From NCBI RefSeq assembly GCF_002209355.2, contig NZ_CP106855.1, forward strand, positions 248,001-312,000: a stretch of DNA of 64,000 nucleotides, in the 5' to 3' direction. The translations under genes were made by a program, and so were the position numbers. This DNA comes from Bdellovibrio sp. SKB1291214. Its GTDB lineage: Bacteria > Bdellovibrionota > Bdellovibrionia > Bdellovibrionales > Bdellovibrionaceae. The notes under the pieces are model-generated. The model had not been told where the DNA came from. It worked only from the letters and a program-made list of their open reading frames with translations, and did no database searches. Shown here piece after piece: positions 30,930 to 40,227 of this stretch; position 1 is the stretch's first letter; each line of letters begins with the position of its first letter.

Positions 30930-33900
30930 ATGAAGCTGCACACACTTACGATCATTCTGGCTATTCATTTATTCTCGTTGTTGTGCTTTGCAGAAAAGAA
31001 TGAAAAAGGACTTATCCCAGAAGTCCGTATGTCTAACGACGAAGGCGAAAACGAAAAGAAAGCTCTGCGTTCTGAGTTGATGATAACTCGCTCAGAAAAC
31101 AAAGCGATCGAATCCCTTCAGTCAGTCATCAAAAAAAGCAAAGGCTCAACGAATGAGGCGGACCTATGGTATCGCTTGGCTGAGCTTTACATGCGCCGTT
31201 CTAAGTCCGGTCGTTTCTTTGACTTGAACCGTGACAACCCGATGATGAAACTTTCTCCATTCCCTATTCCGAATGAGAAGGGTTCTGAATCCGTTAAGCG
31301 CGCGATGAAAATCTATTCAAAAATTGAATCAGATTTCCCAAAATTCCGTTACATGGACGAGGTTTTGTTCAATAACGCCTTCGCTCACCAACAAGTGGGT
31401 CAAATGAAGGGTTCTCATGAACTTTACCAACGTCTTTTGACTCAATTCCCAAAATCACCACTTGTACCAGACGGTACATTGGCTTTGGGTGAATTGCTTT
31501 ACGAGCAAGGTAAATTTGCCGCGGCTCTAGAGCAATTCGAGCGCCTTGAAAAATTCCCGAACAGCCGTGTTTATTCATACGGTATGTACAAAGCTGCATG
31601 GGCTTGCTACAACATGCGTGACAGCGAATGCGGCATCAGAAAACTTGTCCAGGTTGTAAAAAACAATCCTGCACTTCAAGACGGTGAAGTGCCTACAAAC
31701 CGCCACAATCTTCGTAAAGAAGCTTTGCGCGATTTGACAATCTTTATTGGCGACTCCTACCCTGCAAGCAAACTTTATTCATTCTTTGAGGACATCACTT
31801 CTGGTGAAGAACTTGGTGAAGCGATGATGAACCTTGCGAAACTTTATGATTCGCACAGTCGTCAAAAAGAAATGAATATCTTTCTTGAAGAATACATCGA
31901 GAAACAACCATCTGGTCCAAATGTGGTTAAATCCCATTTGCTATTAGTTGAGGCCAACGAAACGCTTAAAAAACGTGACTTAGTATTAAAACATTTAACT
32001 TTCGCGTCTGACCTTTGCCGCTCTGATTCCTCTTGGAAAAAGGACCAAAAGAAAGACGACATCACGACTTCATGTGAGGAAGGTTTCCGTCGCACAAGCC
32101 TTGATATGGCTAAAAAATGGTGGGAAATCTGGTTGAAGAACAAACAAAATACTGAGTTCTCGAACCTAACTCAACAGTTGTTCAAATTGATGCTTGATAA
32201 CGAAGATCCTAAGAAACCGGATTTGAAAACTCGTTTTGCCTATGCAGAGCTTTTATTCCAACTAGGTAAATTCGACGAGGCATCTGCTCAATATAAAATT
32301 GTCGGCGATAAAACGACTGACGATATTATGAAGCACGATGCAAATTACGCTGCCCTATTCTCTAAAGAGAAATCTATCGAGAAAAAGTCTGAGCCTTTGA
32401 AAGAAGCTGAGCGTAAAGAACTGGCTGCAAACTATTTGGCGAAACATCCAAACGGCAAATATGCAACAGCAGTCAAATTCAAGATCGGTCACATTGCGTA
32501 TGAAGAAAATAATTATCCAGAAGCTGAAAAATGGTTGAAACCTTTGACGACGATCAAAGGTAACGACGAGATCCGCAGAAAATCTGAAGACTTGGTGTTG
32601 GATATGCTTAACATCAAGAAAGATTATGTGGGTATTAAAGAGTTTTCGAAACAGATCGCAAGCTCTACAGCGGATGCTTCACGTAAAAATAGCATGAACA
32701 AGATCCAGGAAGAGGCGCACTTCACTGAAATTCAGGAATTCGCTAAAACTGGTGACAAAGATCAAGCTGCACAAAAACTGATCGCTTATGCAAAAGAGCA
32801 TGGCAATTCGAAACTATCTCAAGATGCTTTGTGGCAAGCTATCGGTATTCTTTATACTGAAGGCAAAGTATACGATGCAGCTGAAATGTCTTTGAAATAC
32901 GTGCAAAAATACCCAGAAGACAAAAAGAATCTGGATGCATTGAAAGACGCTGCAAAAGCTTATGCAGACATTGGTCAAACTGCGAAAGCAGCGGACACCT
33001 TGGCTAAAATTGCTGAACTGGATAAAAAAGGCCGTAACCAATACTTGGAAGCTGCTGCTGATATCTATGTGATGGAAAAACGTGTGAAAGATGCTCGCGC
33101 TTCTTACATGGGCATTTTGTCTTCCGCTGACAGCAAAACAACAGAGCGCATTTACGGTAAACTTCTTGATTCCTACAAGAACGAAAAGAAATCGCCTGAA
33201 TACGAAAAGCTGCTGAACCAAATCTCTGCTAAAGGTATCGAACCTTATACCACAGAGGCCATGATTGAGCGTGCTCAAAGCTTGTTGGATGCTGGTAAAA
33301 TGACAGCAGCATTCGATCTTTCCATGAAAGCGAATGGTCGTTCGGTTCCTGCTGAAACTCGTGCCGCTGCCCGCTTGATCCAAGCATCAGTCCTGGAAAA
33401 AGAATTTATTTCTCAAAGCGTGAAAGCACGTGAAGAAAAATTCGCAACGGTTCTTGCGATCAAAACTGAAAAGCTTGATAAAGCGCAAACAGCATTCGTA
33501 ACAGCTTTAAAGATGTCTAAAGATCCATATCAACAGTTGGAAGCTTTACGTGGTATTGACCGCGTGTATGGCAACTACATTGATTCTTTGACATCAATGC
33601 CACTTCCGGCTTCTTTAAGCCCCGACGAGCAGAAACAATTGCGCGGCGAGCTTGCGAAATTGACCGACCCTATTGCTGATAAGAAAAAAGACAACGATGC
33701 GAAGTTGAAAGCCTTGGCGGCAACTGTCGGCCAATCGGCGACGACGACTCGTGCTTATTCAAGTATCAGCGTAGATAAAACGATCACGCCCATCGCACAA
33801 TTCCCTACTCCGGATAAATTGGGTGTGTTCCTTCCAGCATCGTCAGATATGACGATTGGTAAGGTGTCTCGTTATGAGATTCGTCCAAATAAGACATGCA

Positions 33901-34640
33901 ACAAAACTGCTGTAATGACTGGTGATATCGCAAAAGTAAACACTTTCGAAGTTGCTGGAAATTGTTATGGTTCTAGACAGTTCGACATCGTTGAAAAACT
34001 GGGTCTAGAGCTCGCTAAAGCGAAAGAAACCAGAGCCCTTGGTTTGTTCTATGCAAGCGTAGGTGCTGAAGGTAAAGGTTATAACGACAAAGCGATGTGG
34101 TTAATTGATGCTGCATTGAAGGCTCAACCTGAAGCGTCTCCTTATGTTTATCAAAAGGCTCGTTTGACATATAAAGAAGATGGCATCAAATCCGCGATGC
34201 AATATTTCGAGAAGGTTTTGGACATGCAAATGCCTTCGACAGAAATGGAAACTTTCGCTGGTGTGAAGGCTTTCTCAGAGGGAGATTTCTCTCGAGCTGT
34301 CGAAAAATTTTCTACACTCCAAAAAGATCAGTTGTATACTTTAAATGTGGGAACGCTTTTGAGTGAATCATATGCTCAAAAGGGTCAGGTCGATAAAGCT
34401 CTGGCAATGGTCAAAGATTTGATCGCTGCTAACAAGAAAGACAATGTCGACTACCTTCTGGAACAAGCTCATATCCTTGAGACTTTCAAAGGAAGCCCCA
34501 CGCTAGCGTTGGATTCCTATGAAAAGGCATTCAAAGCCAGCAGCGCGCAAGCAGATTTGCGTGAATGGTTAAGCAAGAAAATTCAATTTATCAAAAATCA
34601 AAACAAAGTCGGTCAGCACGTAATCTCGGGAGACTTGTAG
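30930..34640 (+). CDS. Large periplasmic TPR protein of the Glt-like machine
   Basis: The 1236-residue protein has a signal peptide (cleavage near LLCFAEK) and is otherwise mostly tetratricopeptide-type helix pairs, for example FNNAFAHQQVGQMKGSHELYQRLL, GELLYEQGKFAAALEQFERL, IGILYTEGKVYDAAEMSLKYVQKYP and AEKWLKPLTTI, spread from about 60 to 1230, with a short non-TPR beta part near 950-1010 that carries two cysteines (KTCNKTAVM and VAGNCYGSRQF). In the Glt system such proteins (GltD/GltE/GltI) span the periplasm and link inner and outer membrane parts. It follows the TolR-like gene by 4 bp. Confidence 0.85.
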   Translation: MKLHTLTIILAIHLFSLLCFAEKNEKGLIPEVRMSNDEGENEKKALRSELMITRSENKAIESLQSVIKKSKGSTNEADLWYRLAELYMRRSKSGRFFDLNRDNPMMKLSPFPIPNEKGSESVKRAMKIYSKIESDFPKFRYMDEVLFNNAFAHQQVGQMKGSHELYQRLLTQFPKSPLVPDGTLALGELLYEQGKFAAALEQFERLEKFPNSRVYSYGMYKAAWACYNMRDSECGIRKLVQVVKNNPALQDGEVPTNRHNLRKEALRDLTIFIGDSYPASKLYSFFEDITSGEELGEAMMNLAKLYDSHSRQKEMNIFLEEYIEKQPSGPNVVKSHLLLVEANETLKKRDLVLKHLTFASDLCRSDSSWKKDQKKDDITTSCEEGFRRTSLDMAKKWWEIWLKNKQNTEFSNLTQQLFKLMLDNEDPKKPDLKTRFAYAELLFQLGKFDEASAQYKIVGDKTTDDIMKHDANYAALFSKEKSIEKKSEPLKEAERKELAANYLAKHPNGKYATAVKFKIGHIAYEENNYPEAEKWLKPLTTIKGNDEIRRKSEDLVLDMLNIKKDYVGIKEFSKQIASSTADASRKNSMNKIQEEAHFTEIQEFAKTGDKDQAAQKLIAYAKEHGNSKLSQDALWQAIGILYTEGKVYDAAEMSLKYVQKYPEDKKNLDALKDAAKAYADIGQTAKAADTLAKIAELDKKGRNQYLEAAADIYVMEKRVKDARASYMGILSSADSKTTERIYGKLLDSYKNEKKSPEYEKLLNQISAKGIEPYTTEAMIERAQSLLDAGKMTAAFDLSMKANGRSVPAETRAAARLIQASVLEKEFISQSVKAREEKFATVLAIKTEKLDKAQTAFVTALKMSKDPYQQLEALRGIDRVYGNYIDSLTSMPLPASLSPDEQKQLRGELAKLTDPIADKKKDNDAKLKALAATVGQSATTTRAYSSISVDKTITPIAQFPTPDKLGVFLPASSDMTIGKVSRYEIRPNKTCNKTAVMTGDIAKVNTFEVAGNCYGSRQFDIVEKLGLELAKAKETRALGLFYASVGAEGKGYNDKAMWLIDAALKAQPEASPYVYQKARLTYKEDGIKSAMQYFEKVLDMQMPSTEMETFAGVKAFSEGDFSRAVEKFSTLQKDQLYTLNVGTLLSESYAQKGQVDKALAMVKDLIAANKKDNVDYLLEQAHILETFKGSPTLALDSYEKAFKASSAQADLREWLSKKIQFIKNQNKVGQHVISGDL

Positions 34641-34654
34641 TATGGAGGGTACAA

Positions 34655-34903
34655 GTGAAAGCTTTCATCCAATTGATGACAGTTTTTCTTCTTCTGGGGT
34701 CGACGACTGCACTTGCTAAAACAAGAACAGTCCGTAAAGTCCAAGAAGTCAATTTTGGTGACATGAACCTCAAGGGTACAGTTCGAAACCCTGATGGCGC
34801 ATATCTAGTACAAAAACGCGGTATCAAATTTATGCCGTTGTATGACGTACAAAAAGATATGGACGGCCGTATCAGGGAATCAGCTCTGTACTTGAATAAC
34901 TAA
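34655..34903 (+). CDS. Small secreted protein of the Glt-like operon
   Basis: An 82-residue protein started by GTG 34655, with GGAGGG (34644-34649) six bases upstream; a longer frame from 34565 would begin inside the TPR gene. It has a signal peptide (VKAFIQLMTVFLLLGSTTALA) and a 60-residue mature part with VNFGDMNLKGTVRNPDGAYLVQKRGIKF. The VNFGDxxLKGxxxxPxxxxLxxR pattern recurs in small proteins next to AgmX-tail proteins in Myxococcota-type clusters, where the equivalent (GltF-like) is periplasmic. The role is unknown. Confidence 0.78.
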   Translation: MKAFIQLMTVFLLLGSTTALAKTRTVRKVQEVNFGDMNLKGTVRNPDGAYLVQKRGIKFMPLYDVQKDMDGRIRESALYLNN

Positions 34904-34925
34904 GATTTATTACTAGAGGTATATA

Positions 34926-36386
34926 ATGATCACGTTGATTGTACGTCAGTCCTTAAAGAACGGGACTGCAAAAACTTGGAAATTAAGACCAGCAAATACA
35001 ACACAAACATTCGGCTCTTCTCGTCTTGCTGACGTGATCTCTATCGCCCCAGCGACGAAAGGAATTCAAGGCGTTTTTGAATTCCGCGATGGTCAATGGT
35101 TCTATGTCGATATGGATATGGCAACATCTAGTGGATTGAAAAAATCCCCTGCTATTGCATTGAATAAAGATACGACTGTGACATTGGAAGATTGCACTTT
35201 GCAGTTCGATCCGATCAAAAAGGATGCAGACCTCTATGTTCGTCTGGAAAACGCCGGTCGTGACGAGTCTGTTGGTGGCAAGAAATTTCAACTTTATTTA
35301 GTAAAACAAAACGGCAGAGTCTTACAGACTAAGATGTTGCCGATGAACAAAACGTTCAGACCGGATTTCTCAAACCAAGAAGTGACATGCGTTCCTTCAA
35401 CGGAATGGCACCGTCAAACAGTTGGTGACGTTGAGATCTCTCAAAAAACGCTTTCTATGGAAGATGCGGCCGCTATGGGACGTTTTAATACGTCGTCTAT
35501 GGTGGACGAAGACTCTAAAAAGGGCGTCTTTTTAGTATTGGGTGCTGCTGCACTTTTCATCACTGCAGCTTTGTTCGGACCTAAGTCTGACATTCACTCC
35601 GTAGCAGCTGTGGAACCGCCGAAGGTCGCGCAAAAAATCATCGTGAAAACGGAGATTAAACCTAAGCGTAAAAAATCCGAAACGCCTAAACAGCAAGTGG
35701 TTCAACAAGCTGCTCCAGCCGCAGGTCCAAAAGCAGAAATGCCGACTGGTGGTGGTGGCGGTAAATTGGCTAACATGATGAAGTCGATCTCTGACGGTCG
35801 TATTTCTAAATTGATTGGCAAAGTTTCCGCGCAAGGCGCTAAAAGCGCCAACGTGATGTTCGCTCAAGGTGTTAAAGCTGGTTCCGGTCCTTCCGGTCGT
35901 GGCTTAGCAGCCGTTGGCAACATCGAGCGTTCTGGTCGTGACTGGGGTGCTGCGGGTAATGGCAGTGGTGTGCTTATTTCTACGAATGGTAAAGGTGGCG
36001 GTAAAAACGCTTCCGGCATGGGTGGAATGGCCGCTGGTGGAACTGGTAATGCCGGTGTTGGTTTGATCGAAGAAGAATCTGAAATTACTGGGGGCTTAGA
36101 CCGTGAGGTTATCGCTCAGTATATCAAATCTAAATTGGGTCAAATTCTTTACTGCTATGAAAGACAATTGAGTGCGAATCCAGATTTGTTCGGTAAGGTC
36201 GCTGTTAAATTTACGATCGGTGGTACTGGTCAAGTTGAACAACAGATCATTGGCGATACAACTTTGAAAAACTCAACTGTTGAAGGCTGTATTTTGAATC
36301 GCGTAGCCGCATGGAAGTTCCCTGCCCCACAAGGCGGAACACGCGTGCTCGTAACATATCCATTTTTGTTTAAAAGTACCAACTAG
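34926..36386 (+). CDS. FHA-like transmembrane protein with AgmX/PglI (TonB-like) tail
   Basis: The 486-residue protein has an N-terminal cytoplasmic domain (about 1-120) with the strand order of an FHA domain but without its SxxH phosphopeptide signature, one membrane helix (about 200-217), a Lys/Pro-rich and Gly-rich periplasmic stretch (about 225-385), and a C-terminal domain (about 392-486) with QYIKSKLGQILYCYERQL and two cysteines, matching the AgmX/PglI tail found in GltG and GltJ. Such tails reach outer-membrane partners like TonB. It is thus the likely energy transducer of the motor encoded just upstream. Confidence 0.85.
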   Translation: MITLIVRQSLKNGTAKTWKLRPANTTQTFGSSRLADVISIAPATKGIQGVFEFRDGQWFYVDMDMATSSGLKKSPAIALNKDTTVTLEDCTLQFDPIKKDADLYVRLENAGRDESVGGKKFQLYLVKQNGRVLQTKMLPMNKTFRPDFSNQEVTCVPSTEWHRQTVGDVEISQKTLSMEDAAAMGRFNTSSMVDEDSKKGVFLVLGAAALFITAALFGPKSDIHSVAAVEPPKVAQKIIVKTEIKPKRKKSETPKQQVVQQAAPAAGPKAEMPTGGGGGKLANMMKSISDGRISKLIGKVSAQGAKSANVMFAQGVKAGSGPSGRGLAAVGNIERSGRDWGAAGNGSGVLISTNGKGGGKNASGMGGMAAGGTGNAGVGLIEEESEITGGLDREVIAQYIKSKLGQILYCYERQLSANPDLFGKVAVKFTIGGTGQVEQQIIGDTTLKNSTVEGCILNRVAAWKFPAPQGGTRVLVTYPFLFKSTN

Positions 36387-36400
36387 GACGGGAGATCGAC

Positions 36401-37144
36401 ATGTTTAAGAAATCACTACTAATCTTCATCTTGATGACAGCTCAAGCTTTTGCACAAACAGCAAAACAGCCAGCGCCTGCACCAACAGAGCAACGTGGCA
36501 GCGATAAGCTAGACATCAAAAAACTAGAGAACAAGTACTGGGCAGCTAAAGACGAAGACTTTGGCGTAGTACAAAATCGTCGCTACGTAAAAGCGGAACG
36601 TTTTTACTTAACAGCGCGCGCTGGTATTCCAGTGAATGACTCATTCAGTGAAGGTAACGTTATGGGTGCAGACCTTGGTTACTTCTTCAACGAGCGTTGG
36701 GGCGTTGAGCTTTCATACAACAATGCTGATTTGAAAGACAATGACAATACTAAGCAGTTCTATACTCAAAATGGTGTTATGCCAGACCATAACATTTTGA
36801 AATCATCCTACTTTGTATCCGGAATTTGGGTTCCGTTCTATGCAAAAATGTCGGCTTTGGATAAAGCAATCATCTATTTCGACATGGGTGTTTCTGTGGG
36901 TCTTGGAAACGTGAGCTACGAGATCGCAAGATCCACGGGCAACGAATCAAACACAGCAATGGGTTACAGACTTGGCGTATTCCAGCAGATTTTCTTCTCT
37001 GAACACTTTGCATTGCGCGCTGATTTGATCAACACATGGGCCAATGAATCGCAAAAGCCTTACTCAGCAAACAGTGCCCGCGTGTTGGGTGATAAAATGG
37101 TGAACGACACATCTTTGATGTTCGGCATCACTTACTGGCACTAA
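36401..37144 (+). CDS. Outer-membrane beta-barrel protein of the Glt-like machine
   Basis: The 247-residue product has a signal peptide ending AFAQ, a short charged segment, and then about 190 residues of amphipathic strands typical of the myxobacterial outer-membrane barrel family: FYLTARAGIPVNDSFSEGN, YFFNERWGVELSYNNAD, IYFDMGVSVGLGN, FSEHFALRADLINTW, ending SLMFGITYWH. In Glt clusters GltH or GltA/GltB fill this place. It lies 15 bp after the TonB-tail gene. Confidence 0.82.
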   Translation: MFKKSLLIFILMTAQAFAQTAKQPAPAPTEQRGSDKLDIKKLENKYWAAKDEDFGVVQNRRYVKAERFYLTARAGIPVNDSFSEGNVMGADLGYFFNERWGVELSYNNADLKDNDNTKQFYTQNGVMPDHNILKSSYFVSGIWVPFYAKMSALDKAIIYFDMGVSVGLGNVSYEIARSTGNESNTAMGYRLGVFQQIFFSEHFALRADLINTWANESQKPYSANSARVLGDKMVNDTSLMFGITYWH

Positions 37145-37187
37145 TTTAGTTTAAGTTTTTATCGTCTTCCAAGGCCGGGGGGTCTTT

Positions 37188-39311
37188 ATGAAAAAGCCAA
37201 TGAAAGCAATGATCGTGCTGCCACTTTTGTGCAGCACTGCTTTGGCGCAAGAAGTTCAGCATAAAGCGCTGAATGTAAAAAATCAGGGTTCACCCGCAGA
37301 AGCAAGTCTGCGTGTGAAATCCAGCCTCGTTCCTACTTTCGAAGTTTACCAAAAGAAAGTAGTTAAAGGTAAAACTGAAGTCTTTAAAGTGAAAGCGATT
37401 CCAGAGCTGAACATTGGTTCTGAGCGCCAAGTGGAAGCCATTCCATTAAGCCCGCTTCGCCTACCCGCTTCCCGCGAAGTGGCTGTGAAGGAAATCAAAA
37501 AAGCACCTTCTATCAACCCTATGATGGAAAAAATTCCTCCGTACACGGCGGTTGTAAATCCTGCGAAAGTTTTAACGACACCGGAAGCTTTCAATAAGAT
37601 TCCAGATGTGAAAATGCTTTCTCCATTGAAAGATCCATCCACAACGCAGCCACAAGTGACGTTGCAAAAAATGGATGAGATGGGTCCGAACGATTATAAA
37701 TTGCTTCAGGCTTTGATCTTTTTGGAGATCCAAAAGAACTATGAATTGGCCATGGGCCTTTTCGCTGAGTTGATGGAAGATCCAGAGCACCGTTTGGAAG
37801 CTTTGTATAACTACGCTCAAACAGCAAAAGGCATGGGTCTGAATACTGAATTCAGAACATACATGATCAAAGTTTCTCAAGAAACTAAAAACAAAGACTG
37901 GCAAGAAAGAGCAACCAAAGCACTTGTAGACGGCATCAAAGTTCTTGAGCTGTCAGACATTGCTTTGATCGATCCTCTTGTCGCTAAATACGAACTGGAT
38001 GTGACTAAGAACGATGATTACCAAATCACTCGGGCCAAGTACTACTCTTCAGTTGGTAACTTGGGCTTGATGGAAGATGCTTTGATGTATATCGAAGAAA
38101 AATCTCCAAAATACCCAGAGGCTTTGCTTCTTTCAGGTTTGTTTAACTATCGTCAAAACAAAGTTGACGACGCCGTTATTAATCTTGAGAAGCTTTTGAA
38201 AGCAACTGAAGGCGATAAAAAATCTCAAATCAGAAACGTGGGTGCGATCACTATGGCTCGTATCCAGTTCCAAAAAAGCATGTACAAAGAAGCTTTCCAG
38301 TCTTACCTAAAAGTAGACCGTTCAAGCCCTCTTTGGTTGCAAGCTATGACTGAAAGCGCTTGGACTCAGATCTTATCCGAAGACTATGAGGGTGCTGCTG
38401 GGAACATGTTCTCTCTTCACACGGACTTCTTTAAAAACGCTTTCAACCCTGAATCATTCGTGGTTCGTACAGTGGGTTACTTGAATCTTTGTCAATATGG
38501 TGACGGTGTTCAAGTCCTTGAGGAAATGCGCCAAAAATACGGTCCTTGGAAAAAGAAACTGGAAGAATTTAAAACATCCCATAAGAAATCTTCGGATTAC
38601 TATGATGCCGTTAAGACATGGGCTAAAAACTCAGATCTTAAAGAGATCGACGGTTTGCCACGTGCCTTCCTTGTCGAGTTGGCTCGTCATCCAGGTTTCA
38701 TGAGCATACAAAAACAAATCAATAACTATGAAGACGAAATCACTCGCTTCAACAAAATCTCTTTCACATTGATCACAATGGAAAAAGACTTTTTGGCTAA
38801 GAAAAACGAGGCAGGCAAAGCGTTGGCTTCAGCGAAATCTAAAATGAAGCCGGGCGCAGAGAAATCGTCTGCGGTTGTTGATGCTGAGAAAAGACTTTTA
38901 AGCTATCAAATTCAGTATCACATCGCTAACAAAGCCCGCACTTCGATCAAAAACTTGCGCACTCAAGGTGTTGCTCGTATCGAGAAAGAAAAAGACGGAC
39001 TTCGTAGCGAAGCTGGCAAGGCCCTTCAAGACAACTATAAAAACATGGTTGCGAACTTGAACCGTGTCTTAGACCAAAATGACGTGCTTCAGTACGAATT
39101 GTATTCCGGCGCCGGCGAACACATCCGTTACCAAATGGCTGGTGGCGAAGTGAACGATAAAGAGCGTCCAGAATTGAAAGTTGCAAAAGAAAAGAGCCTC
39201 AACTGGAAATTTAAAGGTGAGATCTGGGAAGACGAAGTTGGTCACTACCGTTCATCTTTGAAAAACGTATGCCCGCAAGATAATAACGTCGCTGGCATGA
39301 ATGAGCACTAA
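37188..39311 (+). CDS. Second periplasmic TPR protein of the Glt-like machine
   Basis: The 707-residue protein has a signal peptide (cleavage after STALAQ), a Pro/Val-rich extended segment (about 30-155), TPR-like helix pairs (about 165-440, for example FLEIQKNYELAMGLFAELM and FQKSMYKEAFQSYLKV), and a long charged coiled-coil (about 500-660). The combination suggests a periplasmic scaffold. It sits between the barrel and the coiled-coil genes with 43 and 8-14 bp spacing, so it belongs to the same operon. Confidence 0.82.
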   Translation: MKKPMKAMIVLPLLCSTALAQEVQHKALNVKNQGSPAEASLRVKSSLVPTFEVYQKKVVKGKTEVFKVKAIPELNIGSERQVEAIPLSPLRLPASREVAVKEIKKAPSINPMMEKIPPYTAVVNPAKVLTTPEAFNKIPDVKMLSPLKDPSTTQPQVTLQKMDEMGPNDYKLLQALIFLEIQKNYELAMGLFAELMEDPEHRLEALYNYAQTAKGMGLNTEFRTYMIKVSQETKNKDWQERATKALVDGIKVLELSDIALIDPLVAKYELDVTKNDDYQITRAKYYSSVGNLGLMEDALMYIEEKSPKYPEALLLSGLFNYRQNKVDDAVINLEKLLKATEGDKKSQIRNVGAITMARIQFQKSMYKEAFQSYLKVDRSSPLWLQAMTESAWTQILSEDYEGAAGNMFSLHTDFFKNAFNPESFVVRTVGYLNLCQYGDGVQVLEEMRQKYGPWKKKLEEFKTSHKKSSDYYDAVKTWAKNSDLKEIDGLPRAFLVELARHPGFMSIQKQINNYEDEITRFNKISFTLITMEKDFLAKKNEAGKALASAKSKMKPGAEKSSAVVDAEKRLLSYQIQYHIANKARTSIKNLRTQGVARIEKEKDGLRSEAGKALQDNYKNMVANLNRVLDQNDVLQYELYSGAGEHIRYQMAGGEVNDKERPELKVAKEKSLNWKFKGEIWEDEVGHYRSSLKNVCPQDNNVAGMNEH

Positions 39312-39325
39312 GGAAGGAAATGTTT

Positions 39326-39973
39326 ATGAAAACATCTATTAAACTAACAACACTGACAGTACTTTTGAGCTTCTCCACTGCTGCATTCGCACAAAATACA
39401 GCAAAAGAAGGTTTAGAACGTATCAAGTCTAACTTGAACAATTCTAAAACCAACTTGTCTGAATACGAAAAGAACCTGAAAACTGTTGAAGGCAACTTGT
39501 CTGAAGTAGCAAAAGCGAAATCAGCTGTCGAAGCGCAACAGAAAGACGTTGCAGCGCAAGCAGAAGAAAACACACGATCTATGCAAAAGCTTGGTAAACA
39601 AGAAGCTGAATTGCAAGGTTTGATCAAAGAAGAGCAATCTAAAACAGCGGCTGAAAACCAAAAAATCGCTGAGTTGGAAGCTATGATCGCGAAGATCAAA
39701 GAAAACCAAAAGAAACGTGAAAACAACGTTCAGGACTATCAAAATCAAATGTCCCAATTGGGAGAAGAAAAGAAAATTTGGCAGTCTCGTCGCGACACTC
39801 TGAAAGAGCAATACGACGGCGTTAACAAAAAAATCCGTGAGCTAGCTTCCGAAGAAAAAGAATGGAAAGGCAAGCAACAAGGATATAAAGGCGAAGTAAA
39901 TCGCTGGCAGAAAGAAGTGGAGCGCCAACAAAAAATCAACGACTCTTACAACTCTCTGGCTGAAGTTAAATAA
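39326..39973 (+). CDS. Periplasmic coiled-coil protein, last gene of the Glt-like operon
   Basis: The 215-residue product has a signal peptide (cleavage near AAFAQNT) and is otherwise a continuous charged coiled-coil (about 25-205) with heptad pattern (LNNSKTNLSEYEKNLKTVEG, IAELEAMIAKIKENQKK). ATG 39326 has AGGAAGG at proper distance, whereas ATG 39320 touches the ribosome site. A terminator follows at 40045, marking the operon end. It could act as a rod or clamp in the periplasm. Confidence 0.8.
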   Translation: MKTSIKLTTLTVLLSFSTAAFAQNTAKEGLERIKSNLNNSKTNLSEYEKNLKTVEGNLSEVAKAKSAVEAQQKDVAAQAEENTRSMQKLGKQEAELQGLIKEEQSKTAAENQKIAELEAMIAKIKENQKKRENNVQDYQNQMSQLGEEKKIWQSRRDTLKEQYDGVNKKIRELASEEKEWKGKQQGYKGEVNRWQKEVERQQKINDSYNSLAEVK

Positions 39974-40044
39974 TGACCTTCAGGAACTCTCCGCAAAGGG
40001 TTCCTAATAAACTCAGATTTAAATCAGTTTTGAAATAATTTATA

Positions 40045-40080
40045 GAGATCAAGTCCCCCGGCTTGATCTCTTTTCTTTTA
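40045..40080 (+). terminator. Terminator of the Glt-like operon
   Basis: GAGATCAAG (40045-40053), eight-base loop, CTTGATCTC (40062-40070), then TTTTCTTTTATTT. It lies 72 bp after the last stop codon of the operon. Confidence 0.9.
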
Positions 40081-40227
40081 TTTCCCCAGTTATGGTGGAA
40101 CCTGTTTACGTCCAGATTCATTGAATTCCCTTACATTGCATTTAGCCCCCTTAACCGCCTCACAGAACCTTCCGAAACGTTTCAGTAAGATTATTTTTGC
40201 ACGTATGGCACAAGAGGGAACAATCAC

